A stretch of DNA of 64,000 nucleotides, taken from positions 1,116,398 to 1,180,397 of the forward strand of contig NZ_KI912107.1 of assembly GCF_000517085.1 (NCBI RefSeq), in the 5' to 3' direction. Position 1 is the first letter of the stretch; every line of letters starts with the position of its first letter. The stretch is from Saccharicrinis fermentans DSM 9555 = JCM 21142 (GTDB taxonomy: Bacteria > Bacteroidota > Bacteroidia > Bacteroidales > Marinilabiliaceae). A program made the translations under genes and the position numbers. Shown here one piece after another: positions 1 to 9,641 of this stretch. A model generated the notes under the pieces. The model saw only the letters and a program-made list of their open reading frames with translations, did not search any database and was not told the origin of the DNA.

Positions 1-312
1 TTATATCGCGATCATTGGTGTAATATATATGTTTTAAAAAGAGTGCTGACCAGCGATCCAACATGGATTGTGCTTCTGTTTATGTTGATAGTAATAGTCT
101 GTTTAAAAAGTGTATGGCCTTTATTACTTTATGGTTTACTGACGGCTTTTGCAGTTCTTTTTTCCATGCGTAAATCCGGATTTAGAGGTTATTTTAGCCG
201 TCTTGTAAATCACATATTGCGCGATCTTTTAAACTTATTTACTTTGTTCTTTTTTTATCCCTCCAATCATATCGAATTCCATTATAAACAGGTAAATGGA
301 GAGCAAAAATAA
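1..312 (+). CDS. C-terminal fragment of a membrane protein, possibly a family 2 glycosyltransferase
   Basis: The reading frame is open from base 1 to the TAA at 310-312 (103 residues), so the gene begins before the window. A GTG at 43 is not needed as a start because there is no upstream stop. The visible part has a basic N-terminal piece (RDHWCNIYVLKR), one long hydrophobic segment with a second one close behind, a basic loop, and an aromatic segment near the end. The pattern resembles the C-terminal membrane anchor of Bacteroidota GT2 glycosyltransferases, but no catalytic residues lie inside the window. The family call is therefore an inference; the existence of a coding tail is well supported. 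Confidence 0.55.
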   Translation, partial: LYRDHWCNIYVLKRVLTSDPTWIVLLFMLIVIVCLKSVWPLLLYGLLTAFAVLFSMRKSGFRGYFSRLVNHILRDLLNLFTLFFFYPSNHIEFHYKQVNGEQK

Positions 313-321
313 AAAGAGTGT

Positions 322-329
322 TATTTTTG
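322..329 (+). promoter_or_regulatory. Bacteroidota -7 box for the Bcr/CflA gene
   Basis: TATTTTTG matches the Bacteroidota -7 consensus TAnnTTTG. It lies 42 bases before the ATG at 372, giving a predicted leader of about 35 bases. No clear -33 TTTG is visible. Confidence 0.45.
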
Positions 330-371
330 CACCTTCAAGAATTAATATAGATATATAACCATTATTTTTAC

Positions 372-1565
372 ATGCTGAATATTCATAAAAGAAAACCATT
401 GTTGTTAACGGTCATGTTGGCTGCTTTGGTCACACTATCTCCTTTTGCCATTGATTCCTATCTTGCAGCAATGCCTATGATGGCTACATTCTTTGGTGTT
501 CATGGTAGTGTAATTGAACTAACCATTACCTTATATTTTCTGGGGTTTGCCCTAGGTAACTTTTTGGGAGGCCCCTTGTCTGACTCCTTTGGGCGTAAAC
601 CTATAGCCGTTTTAGGGGTGGCTATTTATGGTATTTCTGCGTTGTTGATCCCTCTTTGTGACCACATAGAATTGATCTTAATCTTGCGTTTCACGCAGGC
701 TTTTGGGGGAGGTTTTGCTACTGTGACCTCCAATGTGTTTATCCGCGACTGGTTTACTGGAAAAGAAGTGGCCCGTTTTGTTACTATCATTAGCATGATG
801 ATGATGTTAGCTCCTTTGTTTGCTCCTGTTATCGGTGCTTTTTTAATAGAGCATCAAGGTTGGCAAGGTGTTTTTTATTTTATGTTTGCTTTTTCTGTTT
901 TGTTATGGATTAGTTTCTTTATCCTCATCCCTGAGTCTCGTGAAAAAGCTTTGATAACCAAGAAGGTTTCAGTGAAACAGTTGTTTGAGAAATATAAAAT
1001 ATTTTTTTCTGATAAACAATCTGTCATCATGTTATTTGCCATCAGTTTTTCAATGGCTGGCTTGTACATTTTTCTTACTGGTGCTTCTTTTATTTATATA
1101 GAGTTTTTCGGAGTCGAAACGGCTTCATTTCCATTCTTATTTGGAGCTAATGTGGTTCTGAACATTTTGCTGTCTTTGGTGAATACGATGCTCTTGAAAA
1201 AGAAGAAACCTGGATTTTTGTTAGGGATTGGTATGTTGCTCCAGCTGATGGCAGGAGTAACTTTGTTTATTGTGGTGAGACAGTCTGCTCCTTCATTTGA
1301 ATGGGTCTTTGCCTGTATCGTTGTTTTTGTTGGAAGCCTGGGCTTAATATTTGGAAACGGAACAGCTGCGATACTAAATATTAATCCTCACGTAAGTGGC
1401 TCTGCCAATGCCACCATAGGTATTACTAGATTTGTCTTAAGTTTTATCATTGGAAGTATTATGGCTCTTTTCAGAACTGATAATCTGATTCCTATCGGAA
1501 CGGCTATGTTTTGTTGTACTTTCATCGGTAATATTTTGTACGTATGGGCACGTAAGTACGTTTAA
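372..1565 (+). CDS. Bcr/CflA family multidrug efflux MFS transporter
   Basis: A 397-residue inner-membrane protein with about 12 hydrophobic segments, probably a proton-coupled drug exporter. The N-terminus carries the family hallmark LSPFAIDSYLAAMP (residues 22-35). The MFS motif A between helices 2 and 3 is intact as GGPLSDSFGRKP (66-77). Length is normal for Bcr/CflA (about 390-410). It begins at the first ATG of the frame, 42 bases after a TAnnTTTG box, and appears to be a single-gene unit. Substrate cannot be read from the sequence. Sugar or amino-acid transport is less likely because the N-terminal signature is specific to the drug/H+ antiporter-1 group. Confidence 0.9.
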   Translation: MLNIHKRKPLLLTVMLAALVTLSPFAIDSYLAAMPMMATFFGVHGSVIELTITLYFLGFALGNFLGGPLSDSFGRKPIAVLGVAIYGISALLIPLCDHIELILILRFTQAFGGGFATVTSNVFIRDWFTGKEVARFVTIISMMMMLAPLFAPVIGAFLIEHQGWQGVFYFMFAFSVLLWISFFILIPESREKALITKKVSVKQLFEKYKIFFSDKQSVIMLFAISFSMAGLYIFLTGASFIYIEFFGVETASFPFLFGANVVLNILLSLVNTMLLKKKKPGFLLGIGMLLQLMAGVTLFIVVRQSAPSFEWVFACIVVFVGSLGLIFGNGTAAILNINPHVSGSANATIGITRFVLSFIIGSIMALFRTDNLIPIGTAMFCCTFIGNILYVWARKYV

Positions 1566-1761
1566 CTCCATAAATGCATTGTGAAAATGATTGCAGCTTG
1601 AAGTTTCGGTTTTATAACTAAATATTTCCAAAATCTTTGGTGTATATGTATTGTTAGTAGGTGAAATTATTTCTCCTGTAGTTAAAATTATTCAAACAGC
1701 AGATCTTTTTTTACCGTTGTGAAAGTAGTGATTACATTGTTTCATTATATAAAATTAAACT

Positions 1762-3108
1762 ATGATGAAAATAAAGACAATGGATAGACTTGGGAAAATA
1801 GGCTTATTATTTTTAGGTGTTTTTTTTGTGACAGCATGTAGCTTTTTGAAGCATAAAGAAAAGAAAGATATAATAACAAACAAAGAGGCTGCGAATTATG
1901 TGCAAATAGCTACAGGACAGTTATCTTCTTATGGAGTTGATGGAGAATTAATGAATGGAGTGAAAGCTGGTGATGCTCTGTTTGGGCAGGATGGCTATTA
2001 TTTAAAGGGACAAGTAATGTCTTATAGAAAAAATGGGGATGGAACGGTTTCTGATTTAAATTCCAATCTTATGTGGCAAGAAATTCCTACTGAGGAAGGG
2101 TTTGATTGGCAAGGAGCCAAAGATTATTGTGAAAACTTGAAGCTTGGTGGCTATGATGACTGGAGATTGCCTAGCGCTAAAGAGTTATTTTCAATTACAG
2201 ATTTTAATGCAGGTTGGCCCTATATTGATTTGAATTATTTTTCATTGGTTGATAATGTTCATATTGACAAAAGCGAGCAATATTGGTCGAGTAATAAATA
2301 CGTAGGACATACAGAAGAAGGCGGATTTAATGCTGCTTTTGGTGTTAATTTTGCTACCGGGCACATTAAAGCATATCCAGCCGCTGCACCCAGTAATAGA
2401 AGACAAGGTAAACACCGGCCGGGAGGAACTCCGCCTCCTCCAGCAAATGAGACAGGGCGTCTTAAAGGAACATCTTCATCCAATGAGCAAGGACCTCGCA
2501 ATGGAACACCTCCACCACCGGTTGCCAATGGAAGACCTCAGGGAAATCCAATGTTAAAACATGTACGGGCAGTTCGTGGAGATGTCTATGGACTCAATAA
2601 CTTTGTTGATAATGGAGATAGTACAATTACGGATATTTCAAGTGGATTAATGTGGTCAAAAAATGATAGTGAAATGGGGTTAAACTGGCCAGATGCTTTA
2701 GCTTATGCCGAAAATTCAGATCTTGCGGGCTATAGGGATTGGCGATTACCTAACATAAAAGAATTGCAAGGAATAGTGGAGTATAACTATGCGCCAGGAG
2801 CAAAAGATCCCAAGCTGGATAGACCTGCCATTAATCCTGTATTCCATTGCTCTGAAATTATCAATGAGAATGGAGATAAAGATTATCCTTATTTTTGGTC
2901 AAGTACTTCAGCTAGGTTTCAAAAGGGAAAACCATATTATTATGCTTGGTATGTTTCCTTTGGGCGTGCTGTAAATAAAAATGGTTTAGATTTTCATGGA
3001 GCAGGTGCTGTGAGATTTGATACCAAACATGAGAATGGTCCGGCAGGTGAAGGGGGGGAGCGCTTTTATAATTATGTCCGTTTAGTTAGAGAATTGCATT
3101 CAAAATAA
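1762..3108 (+). CDS. Lipoprotein with two DUF1566 (Lcl-type) domains
   Basis: 448 residues. A lipoprotein signal ends with the lipobox VTAC (Cys26), so the protein is probably anchored in the outer membrane. Two homologous DUF1566 modules follow. The first, about 90-215, has LMWQ, GGYDDWRLPSAKEL and YWSS. The second, about 285-448, has LMWSK, GYRDWRLPNIKEL and FWSS. The modules are joined by a low-complexity linker (about 216-260) rich in Pro, Gly, Arg and Asn with two PPPP tracts, which raises local GC content. DUF1566 domains occur in surface adhesins such as the collagen-like Lcl protein, so a surface-binding role is plausible but not shown. Monocistronic context. The linker could be length-variable between strains. 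Confidence 0.85.
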   Translation: MMKIKTMDRLGKIGLLFLGVFFVTACSFLKHKEKKDIITNKEAANYVQIATGQLSSYGVDGELMNGVKAGDALFGQDGYYLKGQVMSYRKNGDGTVSDLNSNLMWQEIPTEEGFDWQGAKDYCENLKLGGYDDWRLPSAKELFSITDFNAGWPYIDLNYFSLVDNVHIDKSEQYWSSNKYVGHTEEGGFNAAFGVNFATGHIKAYPAAAPSNRRQGKHRPGGTPPPPANETGRLKGTSSSNEQGPRNGTPPPPVANGRPQGNPMLKHVRAVRGDVYGLNNFVDNGDSTITDISSGLMWSKNDSEMGLNWPDALAYAENSDLAGYRDWRLPNIKELQGIVEYNYAPGAKDPKLDRPAINPVFHCSEIINENGDKDYPYFWSSTSARFQKGKPYYYAWYVSFGRAVNKNGLDFHGAGAVRFDTKHENGPAGEGGERFYNYVRLVRELHSK

Positions 3109-3154
3109 ATAGATGTGGTTCATGGAGAGGTATATACCTTTCTGTATCTATCCT

Positions 3155-3187
3155 TATGCCTGCTTTTGAAAAAATAATGCAGGCATA
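3155..3187. terminator. Inverted repeat between convergent genes, possible terminator
   Basis: TATGCCTGC (3155-3163) and GCAGGCATA (3179-3187) form a perfect 9-bp stem with a 15-base AT-rich loop, placed between the converging DUF1566 and ppk2 genes. There is no strong T-run on either side, so terminator function is only likely. Confidence 0.35.
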
Positions 3188-3192
3188 TTGGA

Positions 3193-4038
3193 TTACTTCT
3201 TTTTTACTGAATGGTCATAAAATTCCGGAACATAGCTTTGTTCGTCTTTGGGTGGGCGCATATATCCAACCTTATCTTGCAGGGGTGGTAGTTCTAGTTT
3301 TTTATAGGAAATACTTTCATACGGTATTGATGATAAAAGGTGGGAGATGCAGTTTAAACGGGCCTTTCTTTTGTCGTCTCCTTCCACAACGAACCAGGGA
3401 GCTTGTTTGGTGTCGGTGTATTGAAACATTTTATCTTTTGCGATGGAATAATCAACCCAATGGGTACGTGAGGCCATGTCCATGGGGCTTATCTTCCACC
3501 TTTTTAAAGGTTTATTAATACGTTCCTTAAAACGGCTTTCTTGTTCTTCATCACTCACCGAAAACCAATATTTAATGAGTATAATTCCAGAGCGTATGAG
3601 CATACGTTCAAATTCGGGACATGACCTGAGAAATTCGTCATATTCTTCATGGCTGCAAAATTTCATGACCTTTTCTACTCCGGCACGGTTATACCAGCTT
3701 CTGTCAAATAAAATCATTTCTCCAGCTGCAGGCAGATGTTGTACATAGCGTTGAAAGTACCATTGGGTTTTTTCACGCTCCGTGGGCATTGGTAATGCTA
3801 CCACTTTGCAAATGCGAGGATTCAGACGTTGAGTTATTCGCTTAATGGTTCCTCCTTTGCCAGCTGCGTCTCTGCCTTCAAAAATAATAACAACTTTAAG
3901 ACCCTTGAATTTTATCCATTCCTGAAGTTTGACCAATTCTAGTTGAACTTTTTCTAATTCCTTGAAATAAAATTTCTTAGTTAGATGCCCCTTTTTATTA
4001 TATATGTTTGTTGAACTGTGCTTGGTTTTCATCTTCAT
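3193..4038 (-). CDS. ppk2: Polyphosphate kinase 2 (PPK2) family
   Basis: 281 residues, the normal size of a single-domain class I PPK2. These cytoplasmic enzymes transfer phosphate between polyphosphate and nucleoside diphosphates. Seen: Walker A EGRDAAGKGG (54-63), the lid-proximal LPMPTEREKTQWYFQRY segment (82-98), Walker B EMILFDRSWYNRAGVE (107-122), and the C-terminal SPMD...W..Y region typical of the family. The first ATG is used; a second ATG two codons later is equally possible. It lies downstream of, and in the same direction as, the U32 gene with a 104-base gap. Whether it prefers GDP or ADP cannot be decided from the sequence. Confidence 0.92.
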   Translation of the reverse strand: MKMKTKHSSTNIYNKKGHLTKKFYFKELEKVQLELVKLQEWIKFKGLKVVIIFEGRDAAGKGGTIKRITQRLNPRICKVVALPMPTEREKTQWYFQRYVQHLPAAGEMILFDRSWYNRAGVEKVMKFCSHEEYDEFLRSCPEFERMLIRSGIILIKYWFSVSDEEQESRFKERINKPLKRWKISPMDMASRTHWVDYSIAKDKMFQYTDTKQAPWFVVEGDDKRKARLNCISHLLSSIPYESISYKKLELPPLQDKVGYMRPPKDEQSYVPEFYDHSVKKK

Positions 4039-4142
4039 TTTCTTTTTAGATCCAACAACTGATAGGTTCTCTTTATTTGTGTTTTCTTATGGTTATTTGA
4101 CACATGTCGAAGTAGGATCATAATATACGAAAATGATAGTAA

Positions 4143-6374
4143 TTAAATTCCTTTTTTAAATTGTTTATTTGTTGTGGGGTGAATATCATGATGACATAAT
4201 TTTTTCGCCTCACTGTCTCCCTTTAGAATTTGCGTAAAGTGTTGTATGAGCTCAATATTGCTGCATTTTATTTTTGTATCTGTTTTGACCTTACTTAAAT
4301 CAATGAAAAATGAATCAAATTTTTGATGCTTATCATCCACTATTTCTGTGTTCAGATAGTGTTGATGGCTATAGATACGGTGATAGTTTCCTTTGGTTTT
4401 TTCAATGAAAAAAGTATCTCCGGTGGAATGGGTGATGGTAGAATATTTTTCGCATTGATCAATGCAATAGCTATCTACAAATTTTTTAGGACATCCTATG
4501 GTCTGTTGTGTAAAACATTGTCGGGATGTCATTAATAAATTGGGATGGTAAATACTGTAGTAGAGTTTAAAATCAGTTGGTTTGTGAATGCCTTTGATTT
4601 GTACACGGCTTAATTCGTTTGAGATGAAGGCACCTGAGGCATTGAATTTTTCTTTTACACATTGCAGACTATAGGAATTTACAATATTCATGGCTGGTCC
4701 TGCAATCCATTTGATGCCATTTCTATAGGCAAAAAAGGCTATGCCACTGTTGTCAGTGACCATGACTTTGGGCTGTACCTTTCTTATGAATTCAATGGCG
4801 GTGGTATATTCATCTTCCATTAATACCGTAGGAAACCAAGGGATAAGATTGCTTTTTTCTTTAAAGATGTCGATATACGCTTGTAGTTGGTGCCTTAGCA
4901 TGCTGGGAAGCTTAAAATAAAGTGGGCTGTCGGTCTCTGAAATAAGAGAAACATCTTGCTGGGAAGATATGATAACTGATAGAGATGGCGCTGTAATTTG
5001 GTTTATGCTATCGATGGGTGCTAACTGAACTGATGTTGTATTTTTCTTTGTGACACCGAGTAAATAAAGAATTTGGTCCTTGAGAGAAGTTAATTCTTTA
5101 AAGGGTAGATATAGTCTTCCTTTAAGCTTATCCAAATTAATTTCTGAGATATAATACAGACTGTTGTTGATGGCTTTTAAACGTTTGAGAAGCATGTGCT
5201 CGTTTAGTGGCTCGTTACCTTGATGGTGAAGCAAAATAGTTGAGTGTATTTCAAAGGAGTGATCAGTTGTTTGTACGGATATTCTTAAGGGTAATCCACT
5301 TTCACCGGATATTTGGAGTCGCACCGGTTGTTTTTCTATACTATATGCTTGAATCTTGTTTTTAACAAGCTGCTTTATATTTTCTTTTTCATCATATAGT
5401 TCATTTTGCTGCCTTGTTAACGTGCTGTTAAAGGCAGTTTGATCCTTTAGGCGTAGGATAGAATAGTCTCTGGGATTATCAATGAACATCTCTTTTGATA
5501 TTTTATTTGTGAGGTAGCCGTTGGACAAATCGCGGTTAAAAACCTTGTACAGCATCTCTTTTTCATGAAGTAGTTCTTGGTGTTTTTGCCAATTCTCTAT
5601 TTGTTTTTTATAGGTTTTGACCACAGTATAAATATAATCGTACTTTTTCATTCGCCCTTCTATTTTGAGGGAGTCTACGCCGGCATTGTAAAGTGCACCT
5701 ATTTGATGATAGCCAGCATTGTCCTTTAAGTTTAAAGGATATTGTCTTGCTGTTTGTGTGCTTGCGTACCGGTCTCTGCAAGGTTGACTGCATCTGCCTC
5801 TGTTACCTGAATGACCGCTCATAACTGAACTCATATAACAGATGCCTGAAAATGAAACGCATTGTGAACCGTGTATGAAAACTTCACTTTGCATGTTGTG
5901 TTTTTTTGCCTGGGTGCTTAGATATTTAATTTCAGCCAGGTTCAACTCTCTGCATAAATTAGCCCTTTCTACATCCATATGAGCCAAAAATTGAAGTTGA
6001 CCTGCATTATGGGTGGTCATTTGCGTGGATGCATGAATGCGTAGTGTTTTGAAGTAGGAGGAGAGGATATAGAGTAAGCCCAAATCTTGAACGATAATTC
6101 CATCTATATTTGTATGAGAGAGTTTATTGAGTAGTTGTACTAAGGCTGGAATTTCATTTTCCAGAATAAGGATGTTAAGTGTTAAAAATATTTGGCATTG
6201 ATGTGAATGTGCCAACCTGATAACACCATTTAATTCATCAAAATTAATGTTGGCAGCTCTGTTGCGAGCGTTAAATTTATCTAAACCGCAATAAATAGCA
6301 TCTGCTCCAGCAATAATCGCTGCTTTAATACTATCTACATCTCCACCGGGTGCCAATAATTCAATTTCCCTCAT
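4143..6374 (-). CDS. U32 family peptidase-like protein, RlhA/YegQ type with DUF3656
   Basis: The conserved N-terminus MREIELLAPGGDVDSIKAA places the start at 6374 (743 residues). An in-frame ATG at 6476 would add 34 residues unlike the family, so it was not used. The core has the U32 TIM-barrel-like region (AGADAIYCGL, RIHASTQMTTHN) and the cysteine cluster SGICYMS...GNRGRCSQPCRDRY, probably binding an iron-sulfur cluster. The C-terminal half holds the DUF3656 part and more cysteines (RQCFTQQTIGCPK, YCIDQCEKY). In E. coli the relative RlhA takes part in hydroxylation of 23S rRNA C2501; related members act in prephenate-dependent tRNA hydroxylation. An rRNA modification role is inferred. Proteolysis, implied by the family name, is doubtful. 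Confidence 0.85.
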   Translation of the reverse strand: MREIELLAPGGDVDSIKAAIIAGADAIYCGLDKFNARNRAANINFDELNGVIRLAHSHQCQIFLTLNILILENEIPALVQLLNKLSHTNIDGIIVQDLGLLYILSSYFKTLRIHASTQMTTHNAGQLQFLAHMDVERANLCRELNLAEIKYLSTQAKKHNMQSEVFIHGSQCVSFSGICYMSSVMSGHSGNRGRCSQPCRDRYASTQTARQYPLNLKDNAGYHQIGALYNAGVDSLKIEGRMKKYDYIYTVVKTYKKQIENWQKHQELLHEKEMLYKVFNRDLSNGYLTNKISKEMFIDNPRDYSILRLKDQTAFNSTLTRQQNELYDEKENIKQLVKNKIQAYSIEKQPVRLQISGESGLPLRISVQTTDHSFEIHSTILLHHQGNEPLNEHMLLKRLKAINNSLYYISEINLDKLKGRLYLPFKELTSLKDQILYLLGVTKKNTTSVQLAPIDSINQITAPSLSVIISSQQDVSLISETDSPLYFKLPSMLRHQLQAYIDIFKEKSNLIPWFPTVLMEDEYTTAIEFIRKVQPKVMVTDNSGIAFFAYRNGIKWIAGPAMNIVNSYSLQCVKEKFNASGAFISNELSRVQIKGIHKPTDFKLYYSIYHPNLLMTSRQCFTQQTIGCPKKFVDSYCIDQCEKYSTITHSTGDTFFIEKTKGNYHRIYSHQHYLNTEIVDDKHQKFDSFFIDLSKVKTDTKIKCSNIELIQHFTQILKGDSEAKKLCHHDIHPTTNKQFKKGI

Positions 6375-6490
6375 TCTCTGTCTAAATTTGTTTTCAATGG
6401 AACCATGAGACCTCATGCAATATGCCACCATTCGTAAGTGTATAATCGGATGATGAAATTTACAGGTGTGTTTCATGTCTGTTGATAGGA

Positions 6491-6498
6491 CAAAGATA
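6491..6498 (-). promoter_or_regulatory. TAnnTTTG -7 box for the U32 gene
   Basis: The minus strand reads TATCTTTG here. Transcription would begin near 6484. That is only about 8 bases before the ATG at 6476 and about 110 before the preferred ATG at 6374. No -33 element was recognised. Confidence 0.4.
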
Positions 6499-6699
6499 TA
6501 TATTCAAATGAAGAATGAAGCGGGTAATTGTACTGGTTTTATAATATCAAAGGTCACCTTTTGTCTATGATGCTATGTTTCATTCGTCGGGTAAAAGTAT
6601 TCAAACTTCTAAAAGATGTATGCAACGGTCTAATTATATTGATTGAAGTATAGAATTGTTGAAGATTTGTGGTGTAAATCAATCATTAAAGCTTCAACA

Positions 6700-8025
6700 A
6701 TGAATAACATATTTAAATTATTCGTGCCCATCTTATTTGTAGTATTTATGGTACCAGTTCATGGGCAGGAACAACTATTTTCGCTGGACGATTGTATCAG
6801 TTATGCACTTGAAAACAATACCATGATTGGGAGGGCCGAAAATGACGTGCTCAGTCAATATTCTCAATTGGAGCAAAGAAAGGCAGAACGTGGTCCTAAT
6901 TTGATCTTGTCGGCCAATGAATCAGTAAGTTCCAATAATACCTATGACAGTAGCACTGCTGGCTGGAACAGGGAAACCAATAATAATATGAATGTTTCTT
7001 TAAGTTCTAATATTGTATTATATAATGGAGCGAAAATACGAAATGCGATACTTCAGGGAAAGATGAATGTTTCGGCAGCGGAAACGGAAGTGAAGACCGA
7101 AAAGGAGTTGTTGAGTCTGGACATCCTAGCTAACTACATCACTGTTTTGCAAGCCAAGGAACAGATGAAGAATACCCAGTCACAGTTGGAGTCTACAGCA
7201 AAGGAATTAGAAGAGGCTACCATTAGACGGGAGGCTGGGGTTATGTCACCAGCGGATTATCTAAATATTAAATCGCAGCATTCTGCAGATAAGGCCGCTT
7301 TGGTATCTTCACAGAGTACATTACGAATTGCGTTGGTTACCTTAATGCAAACAATGAACATGCCAGTGAGTTCTTCATTTGACATTATGGTGCCCAATGA
7401 ACAATCCTTTGTGAAAATGAGTATGGAAACAGATCCTGCTGTTGTGTATAATGTGGCTTTAGGAATACAGCCGGGTATTAAAACAGCTGAGCTGGATTTG
7501 GAGAGCGCAGAAATGGATATTCAACTGGCAAAGGTAGATGCGCTTCCTTATCTATCTTTAAATGGGGGTGTGCAAAGTAATTATTATAGTGGATCTGATC
7601 TTGGTTTCAATGAACAACTATCTAATCAGTTGACACCTACTATTGGATTGTCTTTGTCTATACCTATATATCAACGTAAAGAAGTGAAAAATAAAGTAAA
7701 GCAAGCTTTTATTTCGCGAGATAATTATCGCTTTAACCTGGTGGACACAAAAAATGATTTGCGTAAATCCATAGAACAGGCTTGTACTGATGCACAAACT
7801 GCCAATAGTGCTTACTTGTCCTATAAAGAACAATATCTAGCTGAGCAAGAATCTTTTAAATTGGCCGAAGAGATGTTTTCTCAGGGAATGTTAAGTTCTG
7901 TGGATTATTTGACTTCAAAAAATAATTTAATAGAAGCCGAAAATAACCTAACAAAGGCAAAGTACGAAATGGTTTTGCAAAAAGAAATTATAGAATATTA
8001 TATGGGTAAGGCCATTGCTTTTTAA
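6700..8025 (+). CDS. TolC family outer-membrane efflux protein
   Basis: Starting at the ATG at 6700 gives a 441-residue protein with a clear signal peptide (MNNIFKLFVPILFVVFMVPVHGQ); a TTG at 6643 would add residues before the signal. The protein begins FSLDDCISYALENN, the standard opening of TolC-type outer-membrane factors. It shows the two-fold repeat of long amphipathic helices (SAAETEVKTEKELLSLDILANY and the later NLVDTKNDLRKSIEQA region) and ends EIIEYYMGK. It would form the trimeric exit duct for the adaptor and ABC transporter encoded just downstream in the same direction, making a MacAB-TolC-like tripartite pump. The 199-base gap to the next gene contains no recognisable terminator. 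Confidence 0.92.
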   Translation: MNNIFKLFVPILFVVFMVPVHGQEQLFSLDDCISYALENNTMIGRAENDVLSQYSQLEQRKAERGPNLILSANESVSSNNTYDSSTAGWNRETNNNMNVSLSSNIVLYNGAKIRNAILQGKMNVSAAETEVKTEKELLSLDILANYITVLQAKEQMKNTQSQLESTAKELEEATIRREAGVMSPADYLNIKSQHSADKAALVSSQSTLRIALVTLMQTMNMPVSSSFDIMVPNEQSFVKMSMETDPAVVYNVALGIQPGIKTAELDLESAEMDIQLAKVDALPYLSLNGGVQSNYYSGSDLGFNEQLSNQLTPTIGLSLSIPIYQRKEVKNKVKQAFISRDNYRFNLVDTKNDLRKSIEQACTDAQTANSAYLSYKEQYLAEQESFKLAEEMFSQGMLSSVDYLTSKNNLIEAENNLTKAKYEMVLQKEIIEYYMGKAIAF

Positions 8026-8224
8026 CAATGCCTATCTACCATATCTTCCTAGTGAACAACTGGATTATTAAAAAATGAGTGCTTTCCTGAAGCGTGATAT
8101 TGTGTTGTTTGCAGGAGTTGGCGTAATAAGAGGAAGCTTTTGATTCAAAGTGATCTTTAGCGCATTGAATGTGTTTTAATAAATAAGAATACTGGATTAA
8201 TTAGGGTACTAAAATATATTGAAG

Positions 8225-9535
8225 ATGAAACGGAAAAAAATAATGATTTATGCATTGGTCTCCTGTATAGCGATAGCGGCCGTGCTGATTTATTCCTTCG
8301 TAGGAAAAGGCAAATCGGGTTATGCTTTTGAGACCGCTACAGTGGAGCGTGGTTCAATTAATAATTCGATTACGGCTACGGGAACCTTGGAAGCAACCAA
8401 CACCGTGGTGGTCGGGACGCAAGTGTCAGGCGTGATTGAAAAGTTATATGTAGATTTTAACTCCATTGTAACAAAAGGACAATTAATTGCAGAACTGGAT
8501 AAATCAACCTTAAAGTCGTCCTTAGAGAATGCGGTGGCAGATTTTAATAGGTCACAGGCTGAATATGAGTATCAGAAAAGTAACCTAGAGAGAATGAAAA
8601 TCTTGTATGATAAGGGTGTGTTGTCGGACAGTGATTATGATTTGGCAGTATATAACTATAAAACCAGTGAGGCGAATTTAAGCTCCTCCAAAGCCAACGT
8701 AGAAAAAGCCAAACGTAATTTGGGTTATGCTAATATTTATGCGCCTATAGATGGTGTGGTGTTAAACCGTGCTGTGGAGGAAGGACAAACTGTGGCTGCC
8801 AGTATGAGTACGCCAGAGTTATATACGATTACCAATGACCTAAGTGAAATGCAGGTGGAGGCTGATGTAGATGAGGCAGATATAGGTATGGTGAAGGTAG
8901 GACAACATGTTGATTTTACTGTGGATGCTTTTCCGGATGACACTTTTACCGGAAAGATATCGGAAATCAGATTACAACCTAATGAATCATCCAATGTAAT
9001 AACTTATACAGTGATCGTTATTGTGGCTAACCCTGATAAAAAATTGAAGCCGGGTATGACGGCTAGTATAACGGCTTATGTGGAAGAGGCCAACGATGTG
9101 TTGTTGGTAACCGGTAAGGCATTGCGTTTTACACCGGAGAGGGAAATGATGATGGCCTACTTTAAGTCACTTCCTGAGGATCAGCGTCCTGCACGTCGTG
9201 GTCAAAGACCCAATGGGAGCCAAGGAAATAGAGCTGGTAAGGAAACGTTAGATTCTGGTTCTAGGATGGGGCAACAAGAGGATGATTCGAAAAAAACAGT
9301 GTGGGTGAAAGATGGTAATATGATTAAACCCATTCATATAGAAACAGGTATTAATGATGGCAACACTGTGGAGATTGTCTCCGGCCTTAATGAGGGAGAT
9401 AAGGTTGTTGTTGCCATGCGTGAAGGCGTTGAAGAGGAAACCCAAGAGAATGCTCAAGCGGATAGTAGTGAAGGGCAATCGTCGAGTCCTTTTCTACCAT
9501 CACGTCAGGGCAAAGGTGGGCGTCCTCCAAGGTAG
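8225..9535 (+). CDS. macA: MacA-like periplasmic adaptor (HlyD/RND-type membrane fusion protein)
   Basis: 436 residues from the ATG at 8225 (a TTG two codons earlier is not preferred). One N-terminal membrane anchor (about 7-25) is followed by a lipoyl half (ATGTLEATNTVVVGTQVSGVIEKL), a coiled-coil hairpin (about 100-160), the second lipoyl half (YANIYAPIDGVVLNRAVEEGQTV), a beta-barrel and a membrane-proximal domain. An Arg/Gly/Gln-rich insert (about 318-350) and a basic, Gly-rich C-terminal tail are low-complexity additions. The adaptor would link the downstream ABC permease to the upstream TolC. Substrate is unknown; macrolides, peptides and lipids are known for the family. Confidence 0.92.
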   Translation: MKRKKIMIYALVSCIAIAAVLIYSFVGKGKSGYAFETATVERGSINNSITATGTLEATNTVVVGTQVSGVIEKLYVDFNSIVTKGQLIAELDKSTLKSSLENAVADFNRSQAEYEYQKSNLERMKILYDKGVLSDSDYDLAVYNYKTSEANLSSSKANVEKAKRNLGYANIYAPIDGVVLNRAVEEGQTVAASMSTPELYTITNDLSEMQVEADVDEADIGMVKVGQHVDFTVDAFPDDTFTGKISEIRLQPNESSNVITYTVIVIVANPDKKLKPGMTASITAYVEEANDVLLVTGKALRFTPEREMMMAYFKSLPEDQRPARRGQRPNGSQGNRAGKETLDSGSRMGQQEDDSKKTVWVKDGNMIKPIHIETGINDGNTVEIVSGLNEGDKVVVAMREGVEEETQENAQADSSEGQSSSPFLPSRQGKGGRPPR

Positions 9536-9641
9536 TATGAAATGTATGAAAGGAGAATCGGTTTGTAAATACTCATTCTCCTGGACTGTAATTAAGAGGA
9601 TAGTTTACACTAAGTTTTGCGAACGCATAAAAAGGTAAATC

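Noticed and set aside
2259-2557. Frames on both strands over the DUF1566 linker
   Set aside because: They arise from the repetitive Pro/Gly-coding sequence; the real frame continues through with conserved domains on both sides.
6374-6476. 34-residue N-terminal extension of the U32 protein
   Set aside because: The family's conserved start MREIELLAPGG begins at 6374; the extension is His-rich and unlike homologues. The promoter box close to 6476 keeps a small doubt.
8074-8145. 23-codon frame between the TolC and adaptor genes as a leader peptide
   Set aside because: No biased codon run, no alternative hairpins and no promoter nearby; expected by chance in a 199-base gap.
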